Source: Adiantum capillus-veneris (taxonomy: Eukaryota > Streptophyta > Polypodiopsida > Polypodiales > Pteridaceae). From it: 64,000 nucleotides of DNA. Numbering within the stretch: position 1 is the stretch's first letter; every line of letters begins with the position of its first letter. The notes beneath the pieces are model-generated. The model searched no databases. It saw only the letters and a program-made list of their open reading frames with translations, and was not told the origin of the DNA. The DNA lies in NCBI GenBank assembly GCA_014529385.2, contig CM043955.1, forward strand, positions 141,636,640 through 141,700,639, written 5' to 3'. This document shows, one piece after another, positions 34,496 to 48,154 of the stretch. A program made the position numbers and the translations under genes.

Positions 34496-35122
34496 CGCAC
34501 TTTTTGTGCTTTGGATACATTTCAGCAACCCCAATCTAACAATATCATTGAATTCTTTTGCTGATACCTACCAACATCTTGTGTAATGTCACATCCCTTC
34601 AAGGTGCAAGGATACATGATTGTGTTTCGAGAGATGCCCTCTCTTAGCATTTGCTGAAAATAGCACAGAGTTTCATGACCATGACCTTTGCCTTCCCTTC
34701 CGCCCATTATAGAGCTCGAGCTACAGACATCTTATTGTAGTCCTTTGCCTTGCCATGTTTGCCCTCATGATGCAAGTAAATGTGATTGCATCTAGCGAGA
34801 ATCTCGCTTCGCATCTACCCAAAATTGCATAGAGCTTCATGGTCCTACCCAAGTTGGACATATCCCGCAAATTCAAGAGACGACATCCTGGATAGGAAGC
34901 TCCTCACGCACTTTTTGTGCTTTATGAAGTGCACCACATTTGGGATACATGTCGACCAAGGCAGTGCCAAGCACAACGCTTTCTTTCAACAACCCTAGCA
35001 ACATCTTGTGTAATGCCAGATGCCTTCAAGGCGCAAGTGTTAGTTACTTGCTAGTTATTGATCTTCTCCAAATTGGCCCATGAAGTTTGAGCCGTCGAGG
35101 ACCAAGGTTAGAGAGGAGGGAT
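34496..35122 (-). pseudogene. PPR protein gene fragment (module B, copy 1)
   Basis: Minus-strand remnants of a PLS-type pentatricopeptide repeat gene, an organelle RNA-binding family greatly expanded in seed-free plants. The readable piece 34707-34522 has GHGHETLCYFQQMLREGISR then NTIMYPCTLKGC, the helix-turn-helix pattern of one PPR motif. A preceding motif is visible only across frame changes. The same ~630 bp segment recurs at 37710-38345, and neither copy is intact. Confidence 0.62.
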
Positions 35123-35655
35123 GACTTTGTTTTATTTGGTGGGGCTTGAGGTTCAACCCCTGCCCGTGGACGGATGGCCTATCCAGGAAGTTGTCCAACG
35201 CACGTTTTATGAAGCAAATTACCTTTAGGCAGTTGGCCGCCAGGTCAACTCACGTACCTGTTGCCCAAGTATGGGCAACCGATCTATAACCAGCCTAAGA
35301 GAGGCTTTTGCCTACGCGTGTGTGTTTTGTGTGTGAGCAAAGGAGGGCAGGAAGCTTTTGTGATACGATAGCAAATACATAAAAGATAATAAGAGAGCTT
35401 CAACATGGAGCCAAAAGGACCACACCCAATAAGTTTGGCTAGGCATTTCTTTATCCATAAAAAAGTGTGTTCACACATGCGCAAACTATACCAGTTATAG
35501 CATTTTGCAAAACATGCTCAACATTCAATTGCATTAGTAAACCACTACTATATTCAGTAGTAAAACGGCACCGCCTCCGGTGGTGGCATGGCCCCTCTTA
35601 CCCTCAAACCCCTCACTCTTACCTGCAAGACGTTAATATATCATATCATTTTGTT

Positions 35656-35720
<65 letters not shown>
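35123..35720 (+). repeat. module A, copy 2, with (CT)n-(CA)n end
   Basis: Starts near TTTGTTTTATTTGGTGGGGC, continues through GTCAACTCACGTACCTG and CAATAAGTTTGG, and ends ATCATATCATTTTGTTTCAT followed by (CT)n 35659-35704 and (CA)n. It abuts module B copy 1 directly. Confidence 0.85.
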
Positions 35721-35721
<1 letters not shown>

Positions 35722-35855
35722 GAGAACACGGTTGCGTGAAGGCGTCAGATAGAGCTAGTGCCAACACGTGTGGTTGGGGGGGGGGGGGAGGGGAACTCTG
35801 CTTACATATGGCTCAATCAACGTAGATCTTCGGTGCAGATAAGTGACTCGCAGCT

Positions 35856-37021
<1,166 letters not shown>

Positions 37022-37553
37022 TAGTAGACGACCTTGTTTTATTTGGTCGGGCTTGAGGCTCAACCCCTACCCGCAGACGGATGGCCTATCCACGAAGTTG
37101 TCTAGCGTGCGTTTTACGAAGCAAATTACCTTTAGGCAGTTGGCCGCTAGGTCAACTCACGTACCTGCTACCCAAGTATGGGCAACCGATCTGTAACCAT
37201 CCTAAGAGAGGCTTTTGCCTACACGTGTGTGTTTTGTGTGTGAGCAAAGGAGAGCACGAAGCTTTTGTGATACGCTAGCAAACACAAAAGAGATAATAAG
37301 AGAGCTTCAACATGGAGCCAAAAGCACCACACCCAATAAGTTTGGTTAAGCATATCTTTATCCATAAAAAAAGTGTGTTCACACACATGCAAACTATACC
37401 AGTTATAGCATTTTGCAAAACATGCTCAACATTCAATTGCATTAGTAAACCACTATTATATTCACTAGTAAAATGGCGTAGCGGCATGGCCCCTCTTACC
37501 CTCAAACCCCTCACTCTTACGCTCAAGACGTTAATATATCATATCATTTTGTT

Positions 37554-37629
<76 letters not shown>
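37022..37629 (+). repeat. module A, copy 3, with (CT)n-(TA)n end
   Basis: Same orientation as the copy at 35123 and very similar. It ends in (CT)n 37558-37607 and (TA)n to 37629. It starts directly after the CTAG end of module R. Confidence 0.85.
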
Positions 37630-37709
37630 CCTTGTATCTCTTCATCTCTCCCTGTCACCATATCTATCCCTCTATCCAAGACACAACATTCCAGTCACGA
37701 ATCTCCTTG

Positions 37710-38344
37710 CGCACTTTTTGTGTTTTGGGATACATTTCAGTAACCCCAATCTAACAATATCATTGAATTCTTTTGCCGATACCTACCACCATCTTGTGTA
37801 ATGTCACATCCCTTCGTGGTGCAAGGATACATGATTGTGTTTGGAGAGATGCCCTCTCTTTGCATTTGCTGAAAATAGCACAGAGTTTCATGACCATGAC
37901 CCTTGCCTTCCCTTCCGCTCATTATAGAGTTCGAGCTAAAGACGTCCCATCGTAGTCCTTTGGCTTGCCATGTTTGCCCTCATGATGCAAGCGAATGTGA
38001 TTGCATCTAGCGAGAATCTCGCTTCGCATCTACCCAAAACTGCACAGAGCTTCTTGGTCCTACCCAAGTTGGACATATCGCGTAAATAGTGCATTCCAAG
38101 AGAGGACATCCTGGATAGGAACCTCCTCGCGCACTTTTTGTGCTTTATGAAGTGCACCACATTTGGGATACATGTCGACCAAGGCAGTGCCAAGCACAAC
38201 GCTTTCTTTCAACAACCCTAGCAACATCTTGTGTAATGCCAGATGCCTTCAAGGCGCAAGTGTTAGTTAGTTGCTAATTATTGATCTTCTCCACATTGGG
38301 CCATGAAGTCTGAGCCGTCGAGGACCGAGGTTAGAGAGGAGGGA

Positions 38345-38345
<1 letters not shown>
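37710..38345 (-). pseudogene. PPR protein gene fragment (module B, copy 2)
   Basis: Minus-strand partner of 34496-35122. Two frames are readable: 38199-37936, with LDAITFACIMRAN typical of the end of a PPR motif, and 37922-37737, with GHGHETLCYFQQMQREGISP then NTIMYPC. They are in different frames, so at least one indel lies near 37930. An S/L-type segment (KCARRFLSRMSSLGMHYLRD) precedes it but is shifted relative to the usual pattern. It is a gene remnant that spread as part of a repeated module. Confidence 0.65.
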
Positions 38346-39092
<747 letters not shown>

Positions 39093-39145
39093 TTCTATTA
39101 TCGTCCTGGGAGGTCAAATATGACCTATGGGACCAAATGAACATG

Positions 39146-40375
39146 TCACGTGGTGTGAGTGGAGTTCATAAGTGACTCTCGATGCTCAAAAATGGCTGAA
39201 ATGAGCGTCGCAATAGAGAGTCCACATCGTGGTTGGGAGAGGAAGGTATGTAGGGAGAGCTCATGGCTGAATATATGGGGAAAAGAGGACCTAATGTGGT
39301 CAAAAGCTGAGCACTCAAGTAGTGTGTGGTACTCACTCTCTCGCACTTGACGAGGGCATAAGGTGCAAAGTCGATGACACTCCTCGCCAGTGCCCCAACG
39401 TCCTGTCTCGCAGCGTAGAGAATGGGAGCTAAGACGAATGGAGGCAATGGTGCGGATCGCACTCAACGGGATGGGCTCAAGGATGTAGGAATGGGTTCGG
39501 TTACCTCGTTCCGAGAAGAAGAGAGATTTGTAGTTTGGGGCAACGTGTGTGGTGTAATGGCTGAAGCGAGAACCTCCAGATTTCTCCCAAGCCATGATAC
39601 ATTGGCGTTGTAAGAAGGCCTCATTAACTTGGGAGTCGATCGATGCATCCTTGACCAAGTGACATGCATCCCATCTTCCAAACCATTTCTTGATATCAAG
39701 CATCCACCCCGAACTTAGTATTTTGCTCTTGCATGTCTTTTGAACCTTTTGACTTGCTTCATATGCGATTCTAGGAAGTCGATGCAAAGGGCTACGTTGT
39801 GTCTTACACATGTACTCCACAACCCTTTCCATGCCCAAGACCTCAATGGGAAGCGATCCGGACTCAAGAAGTAAGAGCATGTAGGGTGTTTGTGTCTTGA
39901 CTTGGAGAAAGTTGGTGAGAAAACGCTTTTGGATATTCTCAAACTCTTTCCAAGTAGACTTCCCGATGCTTCCACCCCACACCTCCACTCCATAAAGAAG
40001 CACCGGTGTCACCAATGTGTCAAAGAGGTACTTTTTGAGAGCCCAACACTTGATCTCTCCTGCATTGCACATGTTCTCAAATGCACAATAAGCCCTCTTT
40101 CCGGCTTCCAAGCGACACATTGCACAATCCTTCCATTTATGATTGGATGGAACCTCAAGGCCAAGGTACTTGAAGTGATCTACCACTTCAAGTTTCTCAT
40201 TGTTGTATACAATGCATGGATTTTCGTCATTGAGGGTCTTTACAAGCATAACCTTGGTTTTGGATCCATTCACGATCAGCCCGCTATGTAGGCAAAAGCG
40301 TTCCAAGACACTCATAAGCTTTTGTGCATCTTCTAAGGTATGTGCCAAGAGCACTACATCATCGGCATAAAGCAA
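39146..40375 (-). pseudogene. LINE ORF2 C-terminal half: RT active site to zinc-finger end
   Basis: A 409-residue frame starts at the reverse transcriptase active site MLYADDVVLLA. It continues through the SKTKVML and FKYLGLEV thumb-region motifs and ends with a Cys/His cluster (RLCTLCPRQVRESEYHTLLE then C). That is the C-terminal zinc-finger usual in plant LINE ORF2 proteins. This frame is undamaged for 1.2 kb. The start is not a true start codon use; it is the point where a frameshift (near 40385) joins the upstream RT piece. Confidence 0.9.
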
Positions 40376-42523
40376 AGCATGATCACCGCATTTCCAATCT
40401 TAACCTCTTCTATGCATTCTTGCTGCATACAATCAAGAACCATGTATTCCAATTCATCAATGAGTAGCCCAAAGAGGGTTGGGGAAAGTGGGCATCCTTG
40501 TTTGACACCAATAGTGCTTGCAAAAAATTCTGAAATCCATCTCCCATACGTAATCGACATATTACTTTTTGGTAGATGCGAAAGACTGCATGCATAAATT
40601 CTCTCGGCACTTGAAGGCTTTGCATACGTCTCCAAAGATTTCCTCGCGGTACCATGTCAAAAGCTTTCTTGAAATCCACAAAGCAACAATACAACTTTTT
40701 TCCTTTCAATCGAGACGCTTCCATAAGACCTCGAAGAGTGACAAGGTGATCAATAGTGCTATGATGCTTTCAAAAACCTGCTTGGCCAAGCGCACATTTG
40801 CCATTCTTTTCAGCCCATTCACTTATCTTCATCTCCATGATACATCCAAATAACTTTGCCATCAAAGAACCAACCATTATAGTGCGATAGTTGTTCACAT
40901 TGTTTACATCTCCTCCTTTGTGCAAAGGTTTGATCCAATTTGCACTCCAATCATGAGGCATGCCATACTGAAGTGCAAGGTTAAACATATCGCATATCCA
41001 ATATCGTGTTTTCTTGCTTGTCCATTTAATCATTTCAGCCTTGACACCTTGAAGGTCACCTGCCTTGCGAGTAGCAAGTTTCTCAAGCGCGCGGCATACA
41101 TCTTCAATGGTAAAGAAGGGAGACATAAATGGAAGGGAGCTACAACCCTCCATCTTATCAACATTGGGTTGCTCATAGAGGTTCTTACAATGCATATACA
41201 TATCCTCAAGAGTCAAGTCACCAAAGCTCTCAACGCGCTTGCCTTTTAGATTTTGCCAAAACTTGCCACATGCATGTGCTTTCTCTTGTGCTAAAAGAAG
41301 TTGTTTTTCGACTTCCCACCTTCTCCTCTTCTTTTGAACAAGTGCTTTGTATGTGTGTGAACATTCCAAGTAAACTTCCTTGTCTTTGATTGCATCCAAT
41401 CTTAGCAAGTGTTTTCGGGCTTGACTACATTCCATGTCAAACCATTTCTTCTTGGTGCTACCCTTCTTAGACCTTTTGCAAGACATGTGTTTCGCCGAAA
41501 AGCATTCCTTCACACAAGAGAAAATTACTTCTTTGAAAACTTTCCACTTGCATTCTAATGTTGGGCTCCCTTGATGCTCTATCATGCTTAACATTTGGTC
41601 CACCATATCAGCATATATAAGTGCTCGTTTGAAGTCTAGACGTAGGTACAAATGATTCACATCATGATTGGAGGCTACATGCTCGGGCCGTTTACCACAC
41701 TTGAGGTCAATACATAACATCCTATGATCCGATTCCGGATTCCATTCACCAAGTGTAAAGCTTTGTATGCATTCTAGAGTGGCTTCTGAGAACAACATAT
41801 AGTCAATCACGCTAGCACCATTGTGCTTTCTACATGTAAAGTCATTGGTGCCTTGCCATAGAGATACACCATTTGCAATGAGCATTCCGGTACTATTGCA
41901 CATATGTAGAAGTGACTTTCCATAGTGATCCACTTCTTTTGCATCATTAGAACATCGATTATACATGTATGAGTCATCCACTCTTCTTGATACATGCGGC
42001 ATGTCGACTTGTTGTGTGTCGTGTTGTAACATATTTGTGCGAGCATTCATGTCTCCAAAAACAATGACTTCACCTTGATCCTTGTAATAAGCAATGTCTT
42101 CCTCTAGTTCAACAAAGGGCTGATCTCTATCCATATTCAAGCGAGCATAAAAGTTGGAGTCATAGTGAGGAATGTAGCAGCCGGCCACAAACATGACTTG
42201 ACCATTTGGTGGGCTGATTTTCAGCCATAAGTAGCGTTTATACTTATCTTCTTTGACAATGGAAACATCTTTCAAACCCTTTTTGGTCATACATGCTATG
42301 CCTCCTTGGCCTCTTCGTTGCTTTGCATTTTTGCCCACATCAAAGAATGTACATCGTATTTGTCAAATCCAAGAATTCGTTGCGCATCATGCTCCCATGT
42401 TTCGACAAGAAGTATCACATCGGAGTCATTGGTAAGCTCATCAATGCCAATTCCCGCATTCCATGGATACCCGTTACAATTCCAAAAGCTTATTCGCAAG
42501 CGTGAGTTGGTCTCATAGATCAT
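40354..42523 (-). pseudogene. LINE ORF2 N-terminal half: endonuclease and RT palm, broken
   Basis: The ORF2 start is ATG 42523-42521, six bases after the ORF1 stop. The apurinic-type endonuclease begins RISFWNCNGYPWN. It shifts frame near 42330, continues 42338-40770 with VIVFGDMNAR and PESDHRMLCIDL (the metal and SDH motifs), then enters RT with PLHKGGDVNNVNNYR. A TGA at 40772-40770 replaces what relatives usually have as Arg after GQAGF. Pieces 40724-40410 (FVDFKKAFDMVPR) and 40635-40354 (TIGVKQGCPLSPTLFGLLID) overlap in different frames. That places an indel near 40540, with another before the YADD frame. Confidence 0.9.
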
Positions 42524-42529
42524 GTGTCC

Positions 42530-43471
42530 CTATTTGTTGGGTGGACTTGCATCCTCCTCAAGTGCCTTTTCTTCTTGAGATGATACCTTAACCTTCTTGC
42601 TTCTTTCCTCGTATGCTTTGCGACGTACATTTTGTTGCATAAGAGTGCGATCCTCATATACATTACAACCCATTCCTTTGAGGTAGATCCAACCATTGTC
42701 AAGGATGATCTTTCTCTTTACCTCATCAGCCATGGTACATACAATAGGTCTTTCTCCCGAGCGAGGGACTCCTTGTTTTCCAACTCGATGTGCACCATAA
42801 GCCATGATTCCTGACATGCCAAAGTGTGTAGCAAAAAACTCTTCAATAGCAACCGCAAGAGATTGGGGTGTTTCCATGCTTTCCTCCTTGATTCCACGAA
42901 TGACGATGTTCTTTGAGCGTTTTTGTCGTTCTTGCAATTCTTGAGTGTCCACATTCTCTACATTCTTTGCTTGGACAACGGCTTGCGTGATAGGAGATGT
43001 AGAAACCACATTATCCTTACATATATCAGCCCATGATTTGGATGCATTTCTCATCTCACATACATCATGTCGTATTGTATCTATCGTTTCCTCTTTCAAT
43101 ACATGATCACTCTCAACTTTGCTCAAGCGCTCTTTCACTACATTCATGTCCACAAGAGAGCGTTTACATTCTTGAACTTCATTCTCAAGATGCATCAAGC
43201 ACGTTGTTTGCATTTCAAGAACCTTCTTGAGGTGCTCATTCTCCACAACGAGAACTCTTAAAGTACCATTCTCCATTGCAAGTGCGCGCAACTCTTCACC
43301 TTGCTTGTTGACGGTTTCTTGTAACGAGATCAAGTAAGCCATGATCATTGCTTCCGTTGTTGTAGACGATGTGGTTGGATTAGCATCCAAATTCCTTGGA
43401 GATTTTGCATCATTCTCCATGGCGAGTGTGGCTTTTCCACCCTTGCGAGTTTTGTCTGACATTGCCTTCAA
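42530..43471 (-). CDS. LINE ORF1 protein (coiled coil plus RRM-like domain)
   Basis: 313 residues, intact. Residues roughly 35-140 have a long heptad-like region rich in Leu/Glu/Lys (coiled coil for self-association). This is followed by an RNA-binding domain of the L1 ORF1 type around residues 185-290, with KNIVIRGIKEE, AHRVGKQG, RPIVCTM and KRKIILDNGW. ORF1 proteins coat the element's RNA. The C-terminus is Lys/Glu-rich. The stop TAG at 42532-42530 is followed after six bases by the ORF2 ATG, which suggests reinitiation of translation. Confidence 0.85.
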   Translation of the reverse strand: MKAMSDKTRKGGKATLAMENDAKSPRNLDANPTTSSTTTEAMIMAYLISLQETVNKQGEELRALAMENGTLRVLVVENEHLKKVLEMQTTCLMHLENEVQECKRSLVDMNVVKERLSKVESDHVLKEETIDTIRHDVCEMRNASKSWADICKDNVVSTSPITQAVVQAKNVENVDTQELQERQKRSKNIVIRGIKEESMETPQSLAVAIEEFFATHFGMSGIMAYGAHRVGKQGVPRSGERPIVCTMADEVKRKIILDNGWIYLKGMGCNVYEDRTLMQQNVRRKAYEERSKKVKVSSQEEKALEEDASPPNK

Positions 43472-43669
43472 GTCGGCAACAAAAACGCAAAGTTTTGACA
43501 GTTTTTTCAGTTCTGAGATGCTGTTACAGCAAAGCCTTCCATTACACAGAAAAATTCTGTCTTTACATCAATGCGTAGAGGGCTTCGTGCTCTTCGATTG
43601 AGGCTATAGATCACCTAAATCAGAGTTCGGATGAGCAAGTTATGGTCAAAAGAGTGAACTGCTGTCTAC

Positions 43670-43671
<2 letters not shown>

Positions 43672-43732
<61 letters not shown>

Positions 43733-43929
43733 AGACGCCTGCGAGTCAGCAGTCTCAGCACCCCAAAACGGTGCGTGCAAGCCCCCGTCACCATGCAAGC
43801 TGAGCAGTGAGGACTGAGGAGTCCAATGTCCATGAAGTCTTGAGCCACCGAGGTCAGAGATCCGTAGCTCACGAGCATTTAAATTGGCAGATAACTGCTA
43901 GCAATGTTGCACGTCGAAATAAATTTGAC

Positions 43930-44027
<98 letters not shown>

Positions 44028-44215
44028 ACACTGCACAGTGTATCTCACTGTGTTGCCAGGTTTGCAGGTGCCACTGGTTGGAGCAACGCGCTGTGTTGCC
44101 GGGTTTGCAGGCGCCACTGGCTGGAGCAGCAAATCGTGCCACATGTCAAAAGGCGGGGAGGGGGGGGGGGGGGGGGGGCAGGGGGGCATTATACCTCCCC
44201 CCTTTATACTAGTAT
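43672..44215 (+). repeat. module R, second copy, 3' part after the LINE
   Basis: Resumes in (GA)n 43672-43721 and a G run, then matches 36533-37021: CAGTCTCAGCACC, AATAAATTTGACG, (CT)n 43935-44022, CAGGTTTGCAGGTGCCACTG, poly-G, and the end CCCTTTATACTAG at about 44212. Confidence 0.87.
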
Positions 44216-45218
44216 AGATAGATTTGTGTGTGTGCACTGTGGGAGGTAAACTTAAGATCCGCAAACCTGCAATTGCAACTAAATCACTTCTGGGTGATCA
44301 AGTTAGTATTGAGGTTATCCCCATATTTGTTGAGATTATGTAGACCATAAACAAACCAAGTCTACGAGCATTTATTGTGTGTATAGGACTTCAAGATGTC
44401 GAGACTGTGTGAAAAAGCCAAGTTCTCTGCATCACCTAGCTCAAGAGTTAAGAATGAACATCCCGCGCTAGATCAAACATATGTGTATGAGTCAAAAATC
44501 TACTATTGAAGCGAGGCAGTCGAATCATGTCCGCCAATTATCCAAGAGATGTGTTGGTGGGTGCTTGCCAATTACGACTAGGGATCAAAGTAGATTTGGT
44601 AAGATCCACCAAACTGCCAATTTGTTTTAGAAAACGACTTTGAAAGACTTGAGCGGGCATTTTTTTGTATTGACCTTTGTCAATTTCATGTGCCCAGTGT
44701 TCGGACAAAGTGTGCCTTAGCTTAGCCTTGAGCTGGTTGAAAAATCAAAACAGTTGATTTAAGAGAGGGGAAGAGGGAGAAACTCTGCTTGAAAAATTCA
44801 AGAAAATAGAGTTAAATTGTAAAGAATGCCAACTATTTTGAAAATTTTCCTCCGCGACTCCGTTACAAGAATACAATGCGCAACTCTACTGGCCCTATAG
44901 GATGCTATCGAATATATTTTGGTGCAGCATTTTCAGGATGGCGTCTCCTGTATAGCGCATGCAAAGCGTGTAACTTTTAAAAAATATAGATTTAGCCTTA
45001 GCAATCAATTTAAGAAATTAACGATTCCTTCATAAGACGAAGTTTATCCCATGTACTCTCTCTTCATGAGATTTGTAATATTTCTCTATAATAACAAACA
45101 GCGAATTTCTACCATTCCGTGCAAATGTTCAATTTTAATTTGTACATTGTTTTCTATAAGTATTTGAATTAATGGATATGTTAAATTTAAGTTGATCACC
45201 ACGGCTCTCTCGACTCGT
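44216..45218. other. no gene recognised
   Basis: AT-rich. A short stretch near 44700-44850 loosely resembles the 330 bp repeat at 5.8-6.9 kb (GTGTGCCTTAGCTTA), but too weakly to annotate. Confidence 0.4.
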
Positions 45219-45512
45219 CACCCGAAGCACACACATGCACGGAACCTCAAACATGCAGCCACCGGGCGGGGGGGGGACTCGTCTCGATGATTCTTTTGCA
45301 AACTGGGGCGAACGGGGTGGCGTATGGGGTCAACAAGACCATGTAACACATTGGCGGCACCCGACGGTGTCAGACGGGGCAAAAAAATCCCCTGTGCGCC
45401 GCGGTGCACAGGGAGCCGTTCGCCCCGTTTTGCAAAAGAATCACCAAGACGAGTCCCGCGGCCACCCGGTGGATGCATGTTTGAGGTTCTGTGCATGCGT
45501 GTGCATTGGGTG
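45219..45512. mobile_element. 294 bp foldback element (MITE-like) with 97 bp inverted repeats
   Basis: The arm 45219-45315 (CACCCGAAGCACACACATGC ...) is nearly the reverse complement of 45416-45512 (... GCATGCGTGTGCATTGGGTG). The two arms have equal length, with a 100 bp centre. The centre carries its own hairpin (CCCTGTGC ... GCACAGGG). No convincing target duplication was found. It encodes no protein; the frames over it are mirror images of each other. Confidence 0.82.
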
Positions 45513-45615
45513 CAAAAATGAAAATTATTGAACAATATGAATAAAAAAACAAGTAGTGAATGGTCACAAAAATCAGTGACAAAAACAATTATTCTTTATT
45601 GATTTGGATATTACA

Positions 45616-46360
45616 TCATGGTCGATTAATTTTTCTACAAATTACATATGTGGGTATGGGATGAATGGCTGACTTGACACCGAGAGATTTTACAATTTCC
45701 TCTGGGTTTGTCAACCCTTGACCTAGGCTCAAGGCGCAGCGAGAGAGAACAGAGCCTGGGTGCTGCCTGTAAAGGCATACAATGCTGCCTCTCGATCCAC
45801 CAATATACATTTGTGAGCGTTTAGGGTGAGAGAATCTTCAACGAGTATGCCACTTAATACTTTACACTTTAGCAGCTCTGCAAAACCATTCTTGGAGAAC
45901 TCTGTGTGAGCGAATCTAAGAATCGATGGCCCCATGTGGCTCAGGTAGTGCCAAAGCAAGCTATCCCTACCCATGGAGACGTTGCACGAACCTCCAGTAC
46001 GCATTGTAAACTTATCAACATGATATGCTGTTTACAAAGCATTTTAATTGATTTTAACACTTGTAGTGAGGAATATTAGAAATTTAACCAGGTAAAGATT
46101 TGTTTACCTCAGCTTCTTCATCCTTCTCTTCAAGATTTTGCTTTCTAAGATCGATGCTAGATCGATCATCTCTACCAATCACGATCAGTTTGTTTGTGTG
46201 GATGGAATGCGCTCTTCGGTACACTTTTGTAGAAAGAGGCACATGATTTTATTTCCGCTAGTGTACTTGCTACTGTTTGCACCAACTTTTGTTTCATTGT
46301 GGAGGAAAGAGAGGCTTGCTGGGAGATCTTGGTCTTCGAAGTCAATTTGAAAATTAACTT
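45616..46360 (-). pseudogene. unidentified two-piece gene fragment
   Basis: The minus frame 46004-45729 reads MRTGGSCNVSMGRDSLLWHY ... ILVEDSLTLNAHKCILVDRE. An upstream piece (about 46360-46100) ends in a donor-like GCTGAG|GTAAAC and changes frame once near 46190. AHKCILVD followed by TGST weakly recalls the HxKxxxxD...GS pattern of phospholipase D-like enzymes, but the first His is Ala and the partner motif is missing. I do not assign a function. Composition and the splice signal suggest a real but broken host gene. Confidence 0.3.
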
Positions 46361-46879
46361 AACACCATTTTAGATAATTTGGGAAAATCTCGTTTCCCAA
46401 ATTCTAAACGTGTATGCTAGGATTGTGTTATTTTATGATTTCTAAGCTCTAGTTGCCTTTAATTTAGATAAATTATCATGATTATATGAGTCTATTTTAA
46501 TTTCTCTACTATAAAATTTAAGAATAAACCTCCAATATAGTTTTTGGAAAGAGGATTTGTATGACATCAATGCTTTTCAAAATTCAACAAATGCTTCTAG
46601 AAGTAGCTTCTCAAAAAATGAAGTGTCAAAAAAACCAATTGATATGATTTTAAAGCAACATATAGATTGATTACAACAATTAAAAAAGATAATATGTAAA
46701 GGCAAATACTATTAAACACTCTTGTCATAATTTGATGACCTTAATCCATGTATAACAAAATACTTGGTCTTGGTTTTGTAGCATGCTATCAAGTTTTACA
46801 TACACGATAACTTAAACAACATTCAAACTAATATTTCACACTTAAAAAGTCAAAACAATACCATATAGTATCCTATGGC
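46361..46879. other. AT-rich, no gene recognised
   Basis: Very AT-rich, no open frame of note. Confidence 0.5.
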
Positions 46880-47450
46880 TATAAGACATGAAATGCCATC
46901 TATTGCACCTATGGCCTTAAGGCCATAGGTGCTCTTTGTAAACATGTCTATGACTTTAAGATAATCCAAAATATATCTCTTTATGACCTCAAGGCCATAG
47001 GGTTAGGATTGTTAGCTGGTCCCAACGTATAAAGAGATCCAGTGCTTCAAAGCCATATGGGACTTTATTTATGTGCCACCCTATGTCCCTAAGGCTGTAG
47101 GTTGTCTTAGGGCCACAAGATGTTGTTTATGCCAATAAGAAACCCTTCTATGCTCTATGTTGTCACCATGTGGCCTTAGACCATAGGGTGCCCTCTGTGC
47201 TAGTAAGAAATCCTCTATACTCTGTGTTTGCACCCTATGGACCTAAGGCCACAAGGTACCCTCTATGCTAGTAAGAAATCCTCTACGCTCAATATTGAGA
47301 CCATGTGGCCCCAAAGCCATAGGATATCCTCTATGGTAGTGAGAAAAACCCTCTATGATCTATGTTCATAAACAATTAAAAAATCTCAACAATACTATAG
47401 AGTATCCTATGGCCATAAGACCATAAGATGTCATCTATTGCACCTATAAT
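46880..47450 (+). repeat. palindromic GGCCATAG minisatellite, block 1
   Basis: Degenerate repeats of CCCTATGGCC ... GGCCATAGG with linkers GCTAGTAAGAAA and CTCTATG. Two copies of CCATAGGTG-type cores lie near 46920. Period is irregular, about 65-75 bp. Confidence 0.85.
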
Positions 47451-48154
47451 TTCATTTGGTATTTTATTTAACTATACAAAGTTAAATGAGACACTTACTT
47501 AGATAAACTATCATAATTCTAACTTTTAATTTATTTCTTAACATAAAACTACAATATAAAAACTCCTAATATAAGTTTGTGCCAAAGAATCAATGTTAAG
47601 ATGAAGATTTTTTACATCAAGTACATGCTTTAAAACTTCACTCAAAGGTTTTAGAGATGGTGTCTCAAAAAAAGGAGGTGTTTAAAAACACCATTTGATG
47701 TGAATAATACGAATTTTATACATTGATTATGTCAAAATAGTATAAAGTATAGACATAAAGATTACCACCAACTTGATAATTTCATAAAAATGATGGTCTT
47801 CATCGAATGTACAATAAAGTACTAACTAGAAAGAGTATGATATCTCCAAGATTGAGGGTGTTCAAAAAACAGTGTTTTGTAACACTACCAAATGTCAAGA
47901 ATGTTCTGATTGTTTGGATCACTTAATAAAGACAATGAATAAGAAGAAAAAGTTAACAATACCATAGAAGCATCAAACAATGAAACCAAAGAACTTGAAT
48001 GAGAGAAGTCTCCTCACAATAGAATGCACTTCATTAAAAAAATAGTTTAAAGATGTTTCAAGATATCCCACAACATTCCATCAAGTTTAAATTTTGAAAA
48101 GTACACAATGCCAAATACTTGGTAGATGCTATTTAGAATACTTAACTAGTACAC
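47451..48154. other. AT-rich, no gene recognised
   Basis: Separates minisatellite block 1 from the NIF-like pseudogene. No open frames of note. Confidence 0.5.

Noticed and set aside
45235-45535. Two opposite ~100 residue frames with similar text (NMxPPGGxGTRL)
   Set aside because: They are the two arms of the foldback element read on both strands.
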